The notes under the pieces were generated by a model that saw only the letters and a program-made list of their open reading frames with translations, was not told where the DNA came from and did no database searches. This document shows positions 1 through 10,684 of a DNA stretch of 64,000 nt, piece by piece (positions within the stretch are counted from its first letter, which is position 1; every line of letters begins with the position of its first letter). Origin of the DNA: Mycobacterium paraffinicum (GTDB lineage: Bacteria; Actinomycetota; Actinomycetes; Mycobacteriales; Mycobacteriaceae); contig NZ_MPNT01000010.1 in NCBI RefSeq assembly GCF_001907675.1, positions 1-64,000 on the forward strand, written 5' to 3'. The translations under genes were made by a program, and so were the position numbers.

Positions 1-164
1 TCAACGGCGGCGCGATCGCCGTCGGGCACCCGATCGGCATGTCGGGCGCGCGGATCACGCTGCACGTGGCGCTGGAACTGGCGCGGCGCGGCGGCGGATA
101 CGGCGTCGCCGCGCTGTGCGGCGCCGGTGGGCAGGGCGACGCCCTGATCCTGCGGGCACAGTAA
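1..164 (+). CDS. fadA4: Acetyl-CoA acetyltransferase (thiolase), C-terminal end only
   Basis: The window opens inside this gene; only about 53 C-terminal residues are present, read from base 3 to the TAA at 162-164. They contain the two thiolase C-terminal signatures: [17 protein letters not shown], which carries the catalytic histidine, and CGAGGQGDA, which carries the second active-site cysteine. Thiolases condense or cleave acetoacetyl-CoA in fatty-acid metabolism. The next genes match those after fadA4 (Rv1323) in M. tuberculosis, so the symbol is assigned by synteny. The 180 bases to the next gene contain no other coding signal. Confidence 0.85.
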   Translation, partial: NGGAIAVGHPIGMSGARITLHVALELARRGGGYGVAALCGAGGQGDALILRAQ

Positions 165-343
165 GGCGGCCGGAACGCCGGCGCGCTGACGTTGCTGGGT
201 CCAGACGCGTCCGAAGTTTTGTGATCTTCGTCATACCGCCCGGGGAACGGCCTCGCAGCGCGATTTTCCGGCGGCAGCGGTGGGTTTGAGGGTCCGCCCC
301 ACCGGGTGGATCGGTCACCGACGCGCATGACAAACTTGACGGC

Positions 344-1267
344 GTGACGCGTCCACGACCCTCGATCGGCCCCGCGATGGCCGGCGCCGTCGACCTGTCC
401 GGCCTCAAGCAGCGTGCCCAGCAGCAACCGCCGGGCGGCGGGCCAGGCGGTGGCGGCCCGTCGGCCGCCGAGGGCGGCCCGGGAGCCACCGCGATCACCG
501 AGGCCAATTTCGAGGCCGAGGTCCTGCTGCGGTCCGAGGAAGTGCCCGTCGTGGTGCTGCTGTGGTCCCCGCGCAGCGACGCCTGCGTCCAGCTGTTGGA
601 CACGTTGTCCGGCATGGCCGCCCAGGACAACGGACAGTGGTCGTTGGGCACGGTCAACGTCGACGTGGCGCCCAGGGTGGCCCAGATATTCGGTGTCGAC
701 GCGGTGCCCACCGTCGTGGCTTTGGCCGCCGGGCAGCCTATTTCGAGTTTCCAGGGCCTACAGCCGCCGGATCAGCTGCGCGGCTGGTTGGACCAGATTC
801 TTTCCGCGACCGCCGGGAAGCTCAGGGGCTCAGGCGGTCCCGGCGCTACCGACGAGGTCGACCCCGAGTTGGCCGCCGCCCGTGAGCAACTGGAAGCCGG
901 CAACTTCGAGGGCGCCCGAGGGGCGTACCAAGCGATACTGGACGCCAATCCGGGCAGTGCCGAAGCCAAGGGCGCGATCCGGCAGATTGACTTCCTCACG
1001 CGCGCGACCGCGCATCCACCGGACGCCGTGGCCACCGCCGATGCGGCACCGAGCGACGTCGACGCGGCCTTCGCGGCCGCCGACGTCGAAATCCTCAACC
1101 AAGACGTGAGCGCGGCGTTTGAGCGCCTGATCGCCTTGGTGCGCAACACATCCGGTGATGAGCGCACCCGGGTGCGCACCCGGCTGATCGAGCTTTTCGA
1201 ACTCTTCGATCCCGCCGATCCCGAAGTCGTCGCCGGGCGGCGCAATCTCGCCAACGCCCTCTACTGA
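344..1267 (+). CDS. Thioredoxin-fold/TPR co-chaperone, CnoX (YbbN)-like, Rv1324 ortholog
   Basis: 307 aa from a GTG start. A Gly/Pro-rich linker (about residues 28-47) is followed by a thioredoxin-fold domain (about 50-160) and a C-terminal alpha-helical TPR-like region (about 170-307). The active site reads WSPRSDACVQL. The usual CxxC cysteines are replaced by serines (S75, S78), and a single cysteine, C81, sits in an SxxC arrangement as in E. coli YbbN/CnoX (WSxRSxxCxQL). CnoX proteins act as redox-sensitive holdases linked to GroEL rather than as disulfide reductases; that function is inferred here from the motif and architecture. The gene lies downstream of the thiolase and converges with glgB. 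Confidence 0.85.
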   Translation: MTRPRPSIGPAMAGAVDLSGLKQRAQQQPPGGGPGGGGPSAAEGGPGATAITEANFEAEVLLRSEEVPVVVLLWSPRSDACVQLLDTLSGMAAQDNGQWSLGTVNVDVAPRVAQIFGVDAVPTVVALAAGQPISSFQGLQPPDQLRGWLDQILSATAGKLRGSGGPGATDEVDPELAAAREQLEAGNFEGARGAYQAILDANPGSAEAKGAIRQIDFLTRATAHPPDAVATADAAPSDVDAAFAAADVEILNQDVSAAFERLIALVRNTSGDERTRVRTRLIELFELFDPADPEVVAGRRNLANALY

Positions 1268-1351
1268 GGTTCGCGGTCCGCGGGTTCTTGCGGCGAAAGC
1301 GGCGGCCGGATTTCAGCAACAAGTCGACGTTCGCGCTGGACGGCCGGCGGC

Positions 1352-3547
1352 CTACTCGGGCTCGAGCCACAGGGCCGAGTTGGGCGGTAGCACCAGCACC
1401 GCCGAGGCGGGACGCCCATGCCAGGGGTCCTCGGTGGCATCCACTCCGCCCATGTTGCCGATACCGGAGCCGTTGTAGTCCGTCGCGTCGGTGTTGAGCA
1501 CCTCGCGCCAGCGACCGGCGGACGGCAGCCCGAGCCGGTAACCGCTGTGCTCGCTGCCCGCGAAGTTGAAGATGCACGCCATCACGGATCCGTCGCTGCC
1601 GTAACGCAGGAAGCTGAGCACGTTGTTGGCCGAGTCGTTGGCATCGATCCAGGAGTATCCGTCGGGGATGGTGTCCTGGCTCCACAGCGCGGGGTGGCTG
1701 CGGTAGATGGCGTTGATGTCACGCACCAGCCGCGCGACGCCGTTGGAGAACCCTTGCTCGTCGAGCTGCCACCAGTCCAAGCCGCGTTCCTCGGACCATT
1801 CGGCGCGCTGGCCGAATTCCTGCCCCATGAACAGCAATTGCTTGCCGGGATGTGCCCACTGGTAGGCGAGCAGGCTGCGCAGGCCGGCGGCCTTGACGTG
1901 GTTGTTGCCCGGCATGCGGCCCCACAGGGTGCCCTTGCCGTGCACCACCTCGTCGTGACTGATCGGCAGCACATAATTCTCGCTGAACGCATACAACATC
2001 GAGAACGTCATCTCGTGGTGGTGGTAGTTGCGGTAGATCGGGTCCCGGCTGATGTAGTCGAGCGTGTCGTGCATCCAGCCCATGTTCCACTTCATCGAAA
2101 AGCCCAGGCCGCCAAGGTTTGTCGGACGCGTGACGCCCGGCCACGACGTCGACTCCTCGGCGATGGTGACGATGCCCGGGGCGCTCTTGTGCACCGTGGC
2201 GTTCATCTCCTGCAGGAACTGGACGGCCTCCAGGTTCTCCCGGCCGCCGTAGATATTGGGCGTCCAGCCGCCCTCGGGGCGCGAGTAGTCCAGGTACAAC
2301 ATGGAAGCGACCGCGTCCACCCGCAGTCCGTCGACGTGGTACTCCTCGAGCCAATACAGCGCGTTGGCCACCAGGAAGTTGCGCACCTCGGCGCGTCCGA
2401 AGTCGAAAACGTAAGTGCCCCAGTCGAGTTGCTCACCACGCTTAGGGTCTGCGTGTTCATAGAGCGGGGTGCCGTCGAAACGTCCCAGCGCCCAGGCGTC
2501 CTTCGGGAAGTGCGCCGGCACCCAGTCCACGATGACGCCGATGCCGGCGCGGTGCAGTGCGTCGACCAGGGCCCGGAATTCGTCGGGCGAGCCGAACCGC
2601 GACGTCGGCGCGTAGTACGACGTCACCTGGTAGCCCCAGGACCCGGCGAACGGGTGCTCGGCGACGGGGAGCAGCTCCACGTGGGTGAAGCCGTGCCCCA
2701 CCACGTAATTCGTCAGCTCCTCGGCGAGCTGCCGGTAACCGAGCCCGGGACGCCACGAGCCCAGGTGTACCTCGTAGGTGCTCATCGGTTCGAACACCGG
2801 ATTGCGTCGGGCGCGCTCCTCCATCCATTCGGTGTCCTGCCAGGTGTAACTGCTGCGCGTGACGCGGGAGGCGGTGTGCGGCGGGACTTCGGTCGCGAAG
2901 GCCATTGGGTCGGCGCGCTCGGTGACGACGCCGTCGGCGCCGTGCACGCGAAACTTGTACAGGCCGCCGATGGGGAAGTCCGGCCAGAACAGCTCCCACA
3001 CGCCGGACGAGCCGAGCGAGCGCATGGGAGCGTCGCTGCCGGTCCAGCCGTTGAACTCGCCGATGAGGCTGACGCCCTTGGCATTGGGCGCCCACACCGC
3101 GAAGGACACCCCGTTGACCACGCCGTCGGCGGTGGTGAACGAACGCGGATGCGCGCCAAGGACTTCCCACAGCCGCTCGTGTCGACCCTCGCCGAACAGG
3201 AATAGGTCGACCTCACCCAGGGTGGGCAGGAACCGGTACGCGTCGGCGACGGTGTACGGGTCGGCGCCCTCGTATCTGATTTGCAGCCGGTAGTCGATCA
3301 GGTTGGTGAACGGCAGGACCGTGGCAAACAAGCCGGATTCGATGTGCTCCAAGGGAAACCGATCGTCTCCGACGAGTGCGACCACCTCGGCCGCATGCGG
3401 GCGGAAGGCCCGGATGACGGTGTGATCGGCGTACTCGTGGGCGCCCAGGATGCCGTGCGGGTTGTAATGCGTGCCGGCCAGCAGGCGGGCCAGGTCGGTC
3501 GGGTCGGGCGCCAGGTGCGTCCTGGCCAGTTGGTCGGCTTGGCTCAT
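1352..3547 (-). CDS. glgB: 1,4-alpha-glucan branching enzyme
   Basis: 731 aa, the same length as M. tuberculosis GlgB (Rv1326c). The enzyme makes alpha-1,6 branches in glycogen and in the glucan produced by GlgE. Visible are two N-terminal beta-sandwich modules (about 1-220, including the CBM48 segment [17 protein letters not shown]) and a GH13 barrel. The barrel has the nucleophile aspartate in DGLRVDAV (near residue 410), the acid/base glutamate in [11 protein letters not shown] (near 464) and the transition-state aspartate in [12 protein letters not shown]. The gene is one base downstream of glgE and almost certainly co-transcribed. M. tuberculosis has a PE_PGRS gene between Rv1324 and glgB; only 84 bases without coding signal are present here. 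Confidence 0.97.
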   Translation of the reverse strand: MSQADQLARTHLAPDPTDLARLLAGTHYNPHGILGAHEYADHTVIRAFRPHAAEVVALVGDDRFPLEHIESGLFATVLPFTNLIDYRLQIRYEGADPYTVADAYRFLPTLGEVDLFLFGEGRHERLWEVLGAHPRSFTTADGVVNGVSFAVWAPNAKGVSLIGEFNGWTGSDAPMRSLGSSGVWELFWPDFPIGGLYKFRVHGADGVVTERADPMAFATEVPPHTASRVTRSSYTWQDTEWMEERARRNPVFEPMSTYEVHLGSWRPGLGYRQLAEELTNYVVGHGFTHVELLPVAEHPFAGSWGYQVTSYYAPTSRFGSPDEFRALVDALHRAGIGVIVDWVPAHFPKDAWALGRFDGTPLYEHADPKRGEQLDWGTYVFDFGRAEVRNFLVANALYWLEEYHVDGLRVDAVASMLYLDYSRPEGGWTPNIYGGRENLEAVQFLQEMNATVHKSAPGIVTIAEESTSWPGVTRPTNLGGLGFSMKWNMGWMHDTLDYISRDPIYRNYHHHEMTFSMLYAFSENYVLPISHDEVVHGKGTLWGRMPGNNHVKAAGLRSLLAYQWAHPGKQLLFMGQEFGQRAEWSEERGLDWWQLDEQGFSNGVARLVRDINAIYRSHPALWSQDTIPDGYSWIDANDSANNVLSFLRYGSDGSVMACIFNFAGSEHSGYRLGLPSAGRWREVLNTDATDYNGSGIGNMGGVDATEDPWHGRPASAVLVLPPNSALWLEPE

Positions 3548-3548
3548 G

Positions 3549-5663
3549 TCACAATCCCTCCGGTCCGTTCGGTGGCCTGCGGAGCAGCTTCGTTCGCGAC
3601 TCCTGCGGGACGAGTGGCATGTTGATCACATGCGCGACCGCTCGCGCAGGGTCGATGCGAACGTAGTTTGCTTGCCCCCATTGAAATTCTTGGCCGGTGA
3701 TTTCGTCGCGCACCCAAAATCGTTCGTAGGGCTCCATACCCAAAGCCGCCATGTCCAAAAACAGGGTGGCTTCTTCGGGGCCGAACGCGTTGAGCGTCAC
3801 CACCACCAACACGCAGTCGCCGGTCGCCGGGTCGAACTTGCTGTAGGCCAGCAATGCGTCGTTGTCCACCGCGTGGAAATGAATGGTTCTCAACTGCTGC
3901 AGCGACGGATGTAGCCGGCGAATCGAGTTGAGCAGCGTGATGAACGGCTCCAGCGAGCGGCCCTCGGCCAGCGCGCCCGCGAAATCGCGAGGCCGCAGTT
4001 CGTATTTCTCCGAGTCCAGGTACTCCTCGCTGCCCTCCCGCACCGCGCGATGTTCGAACAGCTCGTAGCCGGAATACACGCCCCACGCCGGACTCATGGT
4101 CGCCGCCAACACCGCGCGGATCGCGAACATGCCGGGGCCGTTGTGCTGCAAGATGGCGTGCAGGATGTCGGGCGTGTTCACGAACAGGTTCGGCCGCCGG
4201 AAGTCCGCGGCGGCGGCGATGGCGTCGCCGAATTCGGTGAGTTCCTGCTTGGTAGTGCGCCAGGTGAAGTAGCTGTAGGACTGGGTGAACCCGAGCTTGG
4301 CCAGACCGTACTGCCGGGCCGGCGGCGTGAACGCCTCCGACAGGAACAGCACGTCGGGGTCAATGCCCTTCGCCTGGGCGATCAGCCACGCCCAGAAGTT
4401 CGGCGGCTTGGTGTGCGGATTGTCCACCCGAAAGAACTTGACGCCGTGGTCCATCCAGTGCCGCACCACGCGCAGCACCTCGTCGTAGAGACCCGCCGGG
4501 TCGTTGTCGAAGTTCAGCGGATAGATGTCCTGATACTTCTTCGGCGGGTTCTCCGCATAGGCGATGGTGCCGTCGGGCAATTCGGTGAACCACTCCCGGT
4601 GGTCCCGCGCCCAGGGGTGGTCCGGGGCGCACTGCAGCGCCAGGTCCAAGGCCACCTCCATGCCCAGTTCGCGCGTTGCGGCGACGAAGGCGTCGAAATC
4701 CTCGATGGTGCCCAACTCCGGGTGGATGGCGTCGTGGCCGCCCTCATCACTGCCGATCGCCCACGGCGAACCCACATCTCCGGGGGCGGCGGTCGGAGAG
4801 TTGTTGCGCCCCTTGCGATGTACCTTGCCGATCGGGTGGATCGGCGGCAGGTAAACGACGTCGAATCCCATCGCCGCGATCCGCGGAAGCTGGGCGGCCG
4901 CCGTGGCGAACGTGCCGTGCACGGGCTTGCCGTCGGCGTCCCAGCCGCCGGTCGAACGCGGGAACATCTCGTACCAGGCGCCGAAGCGGGCCAGCGGCCG
5001 GTCCACCCACACTCCGTACTGCTCGCCGCGGGTGACCAGATCGCGCAACGGATACTCGGCCAGGATCTCGTCGATTTCGGGCGCGAGGGCCAACGCGGTG
5101 CGGGTGACGGGGTCACCCGGATTGCGCAACGCCGCGGCGGCCGCCAGCAGCGGCTCGCGCTTGGCGCGCGGCACCCCCGTCGCTGCGCGCTCGAACAGCC
5201 CGGCCCCGACCAGCAGGTCGTTCGATAGTTCCGTCTCGCCCTGGCCGGCCTCGAGCTTGGCGACTACGCCATGCCGCCAGGAGTCGATGGGGTCGCCCCA
5301 GCCGTCCACGCGGAAGGTCCACAGGCCGACCCGGTCGGGCGTGAATTGCCCGTGGAACACGTACGGCTCGAGGCCCATCGTCATCGGCAGCAGCAGCGGC
5401 TTGACCCGTTGCTGGTCCACAACGCCGTCGACTTCCGTCGCGGCTTGGACGGGGGCTTGAACTGCTTTGATTCGGCGGGTTTCCGTTACCTGCGGATAGC
5501 GCGGCCCGTGGTAGCGCACGACCAGCGTCGCCGCGACGGCCTCGTGGCCTTCCCGCCACACCGCCGCGCTGACGGGGACGATCTCACCGACCACGGCCTT
5601 GGCGGGGTACGCGCCGCATGAGACGACGGGTTGGACGTTATCGATCTCAACACGACCAGGCAC
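3549..5663 (-). CDS. glgE: Alpha-1,4-glucan:maltose-1-phosphate maltosyltransferase
   Basis: GlgE transfers maltosyl units from maltose-1-phosphate to linear alpha-glucans. It is the polymerase of the trehalose-to-glucan (TreS-Pep2-GlgE-GlgB) pathway. The GH13_3 fold is clear: [20 protein letters not shown] contains the nucleophile aspartate and [12 protein letters not shown] the general acid, and the sequence follows M. tuberculosis GlgE closely. The frame is open back to an ATG at 5906 (785 codons), but the first 80 codons are low-complexity and unlike GlgE. I chose the GTG at 5661-5663 (VPGRVEID...), which is preceded by a GGAG and gives 704 aa, close to the 701 of Rv1327c. The gene is followed directly by glgB. 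Confidence 0.93.
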   Translation of the reverse strand: MPGRVEIDNVQPVVSCGAYPAKAVVGEIVPVSAAVWREGHEAVAATLVVRYHGPRYPQVTETRRIKAVQAPVQAATEVDGVVDQQRVKPLLLPMTMGLEPYVFHGQFTPDRVGLWTFRVDGWGDPIDSWRHGVVAKLEAGQGETELSNDLLVGAGLFERAATGVPRAKREPLLAAAAALRNPGDPVTRTALALAPEIDEILAEYPLRDLVTRGEQYGVWVDRPLARFGAWYEMFPRSTGGWDADGKPVHGTFATAAAQLPRIAAMGFDVVYLPPIHPIGKVHRKGRNNSPTAAPGDVGSPWAIGSDEGGHDAIHPELGTIEDFDAFVAATRELGMEVALDLALQCAPDHPWARDHREWFTELPDGTIAYAENPPKKYQDIYPLNFDNDPAGLYDEVLRVVRHWMDHGVKFFRVDNPHTKPPNFWAWLIAQAKGIDPDVLFLSEAFTPPARQYGLAKLGFTQSYSYFTWRTTKQELTEFGDAIAAAADFRRPNLFVNTPDILHAILQHNGPGMFAIRAVLAATMSPAWGVYSGYELFEHRAVREGSEEYLDSEKYELRPRDFAGALAEGRSLEPFITLLNSIRRLHPSLQQLRTIHFHAVDNDALLAYSKFDPATGDCVLVVVTLNAFGPEEATLFLDMAALGMEPYERFWVRDEITGQEFQWGQANYVRIDPARAVAHVINMPLVPQESRTKLLRRPPNGPEGL

Positions 5664-6008
5664 AACACTCCGTTCCGATTTGCCCGTTTCTCCCGGCCCG
5701 ATCTCTCGGGTCGCGGAGCCGCCGGCAGTTCCGACTGGCCGACTCCTGCTCGATCCGCTTCCTCGGACTCGGACCGCATCGTCGTCGGCTGGTTCCGATT
5801 GTGTGCGGGCAAACCGCGTGTGCTCCGTCGCGGGATGCCTCTCGTCTGGCGAAAACTTCCTGTCGTGCGGAACTTCCTCTGCGGGGAAGCGCCGTTGCGG
5901 CCCCAATAACTAACCGATACCCACCCTAGTGTCCGGTCACACCCCCGGCGGGAAAAGCTCTCCTCCGCCGTCGTGCGCGACGCGAAATCCTCAGTAAGGT
6001 AAGGATGC
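5664..6008. promoter_or_regulatory. Divergent glgE / glgP promoter region
   Basis: This 345-base stretch separates the chosen glgE start from the divergent glgP start. It must contain both promoters unless glgE starts further upstream: the frame remains open to 5906. A purine-rich AAGGTAAGGA just before the glgP GTG is a plausible ribosome-binding site. No clear operator or riboswitch is visible. Confidence 0.5.
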
Positions 6009-8654
6009 GTGAAAGCCCTCCGCCGCTTTACCGTCCGTGCTCACCTTCCCGAACGGCTGGCCGCGCTGGACCAGTTGTCGACCAACTTGCGATGGTCATG
6101 GGACAAACCGACCCAGGACTTGTTTGCGACCGTCGACGTGGACCTGTGGGAGCGGTGCGGGTCTGATCCGGTGGCATTGCTGGGCGCGGTGAATCCGGCA
6201 CGGCTCGACGAGTTGGCGCTCGACGAAAACTTCCTCGGGCGGCTCGACGAGTTGGCCGCCGAACTGAACGATTACCTGTCCCGGCCGCTGTGGTATCAGC
6301 AGCAGCAGGCCGACGGTGTGGCGATGCCGACGGCCATCGCCTATTTCTCGATGGAGTTCGGCGTAGCCGAGGTGCTGCCGAATTACTCGGGCGGCCTGGG
6401 CATCCTCGCCGGGGACCACCTGAAGGCGGCCTCCGACTTGGGGGTACCGCTGGTGGCGGTGGGCCTGTACTACCGGTCCGGGTATTTCCGTCAGTCGCTG
6501 ACCGCGGACGGCTGGCAGAACGAGACGTACCCGTCGCTCGACCCGCAGGGGTTGCCGTTGCGGCTGCTCACCGACGCCACCGGGGATCCCGTCCTCGTCG
6601 AGCTGACGCTTCCCGACTCCGCCCAGCTGCACGCGCGGATCTGGGTCGCGCAGGTGGGGCGGGTTCCGCTGCTCCTGCTCGACTCCGACGTCCCCGAAAA
6701 CGAGCACGAACTGCGCAGCATCACCGACCGGTTGTACGGCGGTGACCAGGAACACCGGATGCGTCAGGAGCTGCTGGCCGGCATCGGTGGGGTGCGGGCG
6801 ATCCGCGCGTTCACCGCCGTCGAAGGCCTGCCGGCGCCCGAGGTGTTCCACATGAACGAGGGGCACGCCGGCTTCCTGGGTGCCGAACGCATCCGCGAGT
6901 TGATGACCGATGCCGGACTCGACTTCGACACCGCGCTGGCCGTCGTGCGTTCCAGCACGGTGTTCACCACCCACACCCCGGTGCCCGCCGGTATCGACCG
7001 ATTCCCGATCGACATGGTGCGGCTCTACTTCGACGGGCACATCGAGGAGGACCCCGGGAAGAAGGCGGAAAAGGCGGGTGGCAAGAACGCGCCCGCGTTG
7101 TTGCCCGGCGTGCCGACCGCCCGCATACTCGCGCTCGGCGCCGAGGACGACCCGACCAAATTCAACATGGCCCACATGGGATTGCGGTTGGCGCAGCGCG
7201 CCAACGGCGTCTCGCTGCTGCACGGCGAGGTCAGTCGGGCCATGTTCAACGAGCTGTGGCCCGGATTCGACTCGAACGAGGTGCCGATCGGGTCCATCAC
7301 CAACGGAGTGCACGCGCGCACCTGGGCGGCGCCGCAATGGTTGCAGCTGGGTCGTGAGCTGGCCGGTTCCGATTCCTTCGGTGATCCCGGCGTCTGGCTG
7401 CGGCTGAACCAGGTTGATGCGGGCCATCTCTGGTGGATCCGTTCGCAACTGCGCACGTCGCTGGTCGATGACGTCCGGCGCCGGCTGCGCAAGTCCTGGC
7501 TCGAACGTGGCGCATCGGACGCCGAACTAGGTTGGATAACAACGGCATTCGATCCCAACGTGCTCACCATCGGGTTCGCCCGGCGGGTGCCGACCTACAA
7601 GCGGCTGACGCTGATGCTGCGCGACGCGGAGCGGCTCGAACGCCTGCTGCTCGACGAGGACAGGCCCATCCAGCTGATCGTCGCCGGGAAGTCGCACCCC
7701 GCCGACGACGGCGGCAAGGCGCTGATCCAGCAGGTGGTGCGCTTCGCCGACCGCCCGGAGGTGCGCCACCGCATCGCGTTCCTGCCGGACTACGACATGT
7801 CCATGGCCCGGCACTTGTACTGGGGATGCGACGTCTGGCTGAACAACCCGCTGCGGCCGCTGGAAGCCTGCGGCACCTCCGGGATGAAGAGCGCGCTCAA
7901 CGGCGGGCTGAACCTGTCCATCCGCGATGGCTGGTGGGACGAATGGTACGACGGCGAAAACGGTTGGGAGATACCGTCTGCCGACGGTGTGGCCGACGAG
8001 GGCCGCCGCGACGACCTGGAGGCCAGCGCGCTCTACGACCTGCTGGAACAGGCCGTCGCGCCCAAGTTCTATGAGCGCGATGAACACGGCGTGCCGCCAC
8101 GGTGGATCGAGATGGTGCGGCACACGTTGCAAACGCTCGGGCCCAAGGTGCTGGCCTCGCGCATGGTGCGCGACTACGTGGAGCGGTACTACACGCACGC
8201 CGCGCAGTCGCTGCGTAGGACCGTCGGGCCCGCCGAGGAGGGCGAGGACGTCGGTGAATTCGGCGCCGCGCGCGAGGTGGCCGGCTATCGTCGGCGCGCC
8301 GAAGAGGCGTGGCCGAAGATCACCATCACCGATGTGGACAGCACCGGGCTGCCGGACACGCCGGTGCTCGGCTCCAAGCTGACGCTGACCGCCACGGTGG
8401 CCCTGGACGGGCTCGCGCCCGACGAGGTCACGGTTCAAGGGCTGGTGGGAAGGGTGGACGCCAGCGACGCGCTGCTGGATCCGGTCACCGTCGAGATGTC
8501 GTACACCGGGACCGCCGAAGGCGGCAACCAGGTGTTCTCGACGACGTTGTCGTTACCGCTGGCCGGGGCGGTCGGGTACACGGTCCGCGTGCTGCCTCGC
8601 CATCCGATGCTTGCTTCCAGCGCCGAGCTCGGCCTGGTTACCCTGGCCCGCTGA
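6009..8654 (+). CDS. glgP: Alpha-glucan (glycogen/maltodextrin) phosphorylase
   Basis: 881 aa from GTG. It releases glucose-1-phosphate from alpha-1,4-glucans using pyridoxal phosphate. It belongs to the compact bacterial class: the N-terminal helical cap has [17 protein letters not shown], then [20 protein letters not shown], a glycosyltransferase-B C-lobe and the PLP-lysine/phosphate segment [19 protein letters not shown] followed by [18 protein letters not shown] beta-rich C-terminal extension (about 770-881) is typical of the mycobacterial enzymes. It is transcribed away from glgE-glgB, so the synthetic and degradative arms are divergent. It ends two bases from the end of dinG. Confidence 0.95.
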   Translation: MKALRRFTVRAHLPERLAALDQLSTNLRWSWDKPTQDLFATVDVDLWERCGSDPVALLGAVNPARLDELALDENFLGRLDELAAELNDYLSRPLWYQQQQADGVAMPTAIAYFSMEFGVAEVLPNYSGGLGILAGDHLKAASDLGVPLVAVGLYYRSGYFRQSLTADGWQNETYPSLDPQGLPLRLLTDATGDPVLVELTLPDSAQLHARIWVAQVGRVPLLLLDSDVPENEHELRSITDRLYGGDQEHRMRQELLAGIGGVRAIRAFTAVEGLPAPEVFHMNEGHAGFLGAERIRELMTDAGLDFDTALAVVRSSTVFTTHTPVPAGIDRFPIDMVRLYFDGHIEEDPGKKAEKAGGKNAPALLPGVPTARILALGAEDDPTKFNMAHMGLRLAQRANGVSLLHGEVSRAMFNELWPGFDSNEVPIGSITNGVHARTWAAPQWLQLGRELAGSDSFGDPGVWLRLNQVDAGHLWWIRSQLRTSLVDDVRRRLRKSWLERGASDAELGWITTAFDPNVLTIGFARRVPTYKRLTLMLRDAERLERLLLDEDRPIQLIVAGKSHPADDGGKALIQQVVRFADRPEVRHRIAFLPDYDMSMARHLYWGCDVWLNNPLRPLEACGTSGMKSALNGGLNLSIRDGWWDEWYDGENGWEIPSADGVADEGRRDDLEASALYDLLEQAVAPKFYERDEHGVPPRWIEMVRHTLQTLGPKVLASRMVRDYVERYYTHAAQSLRRTVGPAEEGEDVGEFGAAREVAGYRRRAEEAWPKITITDVDSTGLPDTPVLGSKLTLTATVALDGLAPDEVTVQGLVGRVDASDALLDPVTVEMSYTGTAEGGNQVFSTTLSLPLAGAVGYTVRVLPRHPMLASSAELGLVTLAR

Positions 8655-8656
8655 GC

Positions 8657-10651
8657 TCACGCGGGCTGGCTTTCGGAGGCGGTGCGCAGCCGCTCCAGCG
8701 CGGCGCGAACCTGGGCCGGGTCCGTGGTCTGCCAGAACGGCGGCAGCGAGGCGCACAGGTAGCGGCCGTAGCCGGCCGTCACCATCCGCGAGTCCAGCAC
8801 CGCCACCACTCCGCGGTCGCTGACGCGCCGCAGGAGCCGACCCGAGCCCTGAGCCAGCAGCAGAGCAGCGTGGCTGGCGGCGACGGCCATGAAGCCGTTG
8901 CCGCCGCGCGCGGCGACCGCGCGTTGGCGCGCGCCCAGTAGCGGGTCGTCCGGCCGGGGAAACGGGATGCGATCGATCAGCACCAGGGACAACGACGGAC
9001 CTGGCACGTCAACGCCCTGCCACAGCGACAGGGTGCCGAACAGCGAGGTCGGCGCGTCGGCGCTGAACTGCTCGACCAGCGCGGAGGTGCTGTCGTCGCC
9101 CTGGCATAACACCGGCATCGACAGCCGCTGGCGCATGGCCTCCGCGGCGGCCCGCGCGGCCCGCATCGACGAGAACAGTCCCAGGGTCCGGCCGCCCGCC
9201 GCGGTGATCAGCTCTTCGATTTCGGTCAGCTGCTCGGCGGAACCCGTGCTGTCGCGGCCCGGCGGCGGCAGGTGGGCGGCGACGTAGAGGATCCCGGCCT
9301 TGGCGTGGTGGAACGGCGAGCCGACGTCGATGCCGCGCCAGCGCGCGTCGTTGGTGTCCGCAGCGGTCAGGCCCCACGCCGTCGCCATCGCGTCGAACGA
9401 CCCGCCGATGGCCAGCGTGGCCGACGTCAACACCGTGGTGGACCGGGAGAACACCCGGTCGCGCAGCAGGCCCGCGACCGACAACGGCGCCACCCGTAGC
9501 ACCGGGCGCATGGCGCCCCTGTTGTCCTCGTGATCCAGCCACACCACGTCGGTCCGGTCCGGAATCGCCGGGGCGAAGGACGTGAGGACGCGCGAGGCGG
9601 TGTCGGAGATCTCGCTCAGCGCCGCCACCGCTTCGGCCCGGGCCGCGGCGGCTTTCGCATCGCTTGTGCTGTCGATCGCCGAGCGTGCCGCGCCGGCCGC
9701 GTCGCGCAGCGCGGTCAGGTAGGTCGCCAGCTCGTCGTCGAGGCGGTCGATACGGCCCGGAGCGGCCTCGTGAATCGCCGCGGCGAAGTTGGCCGTCGCC
9801 GCGTCCAGGCGTTGTGTCAGTTCGGGATTCACCAGCCGGGCGATCCGGCGCGCCGCCACCCCCAGGGCGGCGGGCGTCAGCTCGGCGGTGGCCACCGACG
9901 TCACCCGGTCGACCAATTCGTGGGCCTCGTCCACCACCAGCAGCTCGTGCTCGGGCAGCACCGCCGATTCGGCCACGGCGTCGATGGCGAGCAGCGCGTG
10001 GTTGGTCACCACGATGTCGGCGGCGCCGGCTTTGCCCCGCGCCCGTTCGGAGAAGCACTCGGCGCCGAACGGGCAACGCGCGACGCCCAGGCATTCCCGC
10101 GCCGACACGCTGACCTGCGACCAGGACCGGTCGGGCACGCCGGGTTTGAGGTCGTCGCGGTCGCCGGACTCGGTCGTCGACGCCCATGCGGTGAGCCGTT
10201 GGACGTCGCGGCCCAAGGCGGTGGCGGCCATGGGATCGAAGAGCTCTTCCTGCGGCCGGTCGCCGGCGGCGTCCTCGGCCTCCGCGCCGCCGTTGTGGAT
10301 CTTGTTCAGGCACAGATAGTTTCGACGCCCCTTCAGCAGCGCGAACCGCGGGCGGCGGGGGAGCGCATCGGCGAGCGAATCGACGAGCCGGGGCAGGTCG
10401 CGATCGACGAGCTGGCGCTGCAGCGCGATGGTGGCCGTGGACACTACGACGGGCGAGTCGTCGTCGATGGCGCGGAGGATCGCGGGGACCAGGTAGGCCA
10501 GCGACTTCCCGGTGCCGGTGCCGGCCTGCACCACGAGATGCTCACCGGTGGTGAACGCCCGCGCGACGGCGTCGGCCATCTCGAGTTGGCCGCTGCGCTC
10601 GCTGCCGTCCAGCGCGGCCACGGCGAGGGCCAGCAACTCGGGTACGGACAC
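8657..10651 (-). CDS. dinG: ATP-dependent 5'-3' DNA helicase, DinG/XPD-like
   Basis: 664 aa, an SF2 helicase of the iron-sulfur DinG/XPD type. Walker A is AGTGTGKSLAYL (K49) and the DEAH box lies at residues 241-244 (VVDEAHEL). Four cysteines fit the Fe-S cluster site: C114 in NYLCLNK, then C187, C193 and C199 in the CLGVARCPFGAEC stretch. Late motifs include SLWQGVDVPG and QGSGRLLR. These helicases unwind R-loops, D-loops and G-quadruplexes during repair. The gene converges with glgP and starts 33 bases after pncB1 ends, so it may be read through from pncB1. Confidence 0.93.
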   Translation of the reverse strand: MSVPELLALAVAALDGSERSGQLEMADAVARAFTTGEHLVVQAGTGTGKSLAYLVPAILRAIDDDSPVVVSTATIALQRQLVDRDLPRLVDSLADALPRRPRFALLKGRRNYLCLNKIHNGGAEAEDAAGDRPQEELFDPMAATALGRDVQRLTAWASTTESGDRDDLKPGVPDRSWSQVSVSARECLGVARCPFGAECFSERARGKAGAADIVVTNHALLAIDAVAESAVLPEHELLVVDEAHELVDRVTSVATAELTPAALGVAARRIARLVNPELTQRLDAATANFAAAIHEAAPGRIDRLDDELATYLTALRDAAGAARSAIDSTSDAKAAAARAEAVAALSEISDTASRVLTSFAPAIPDRTDVVWLDHEDNRGAMRPVLRVAPLSVAGLLRDRVFSRSTTVLTSATLAIGGSFDAMATAWGLTAADTNDARWRGIDVGSPFHHAKAGILYVAAHLPPPGRDSTGSAEQLTEIEELITAAGGRTLGLFSSMRAARAAAEAMRQRLSMPVLCQGDDSTSALVEQFSADAPTSLFGTLSLWQGVDVPGPSLSLVLIDRIPFPRPDDPLLGARQRAVAARGGNGFMAVAASHAALLLAQGSGRLLRRVSDRGVVAVLDSRMVTAGYGRYLCASLPPFWQTTDPAQVRAALERLRTASESQPA

Positions 10652-10684
10652 TTCGGACGTGGCTATCCTCTTTGCTCTGCGGTG

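Noticed and set aside
164..343. Possible small RNA or riboswitch before the thioredoxin-like gene
   Set aside because: No conserved aptamer or strong stem-loop could be recognised by eye.
1418..3205. Long open frame (595 codons) antisense to glgB
   Set aside because: It mirrors the codon periodicity of glgB on the other strand; no recognisable domain, and high-GC DNA produces such shadows routinely.
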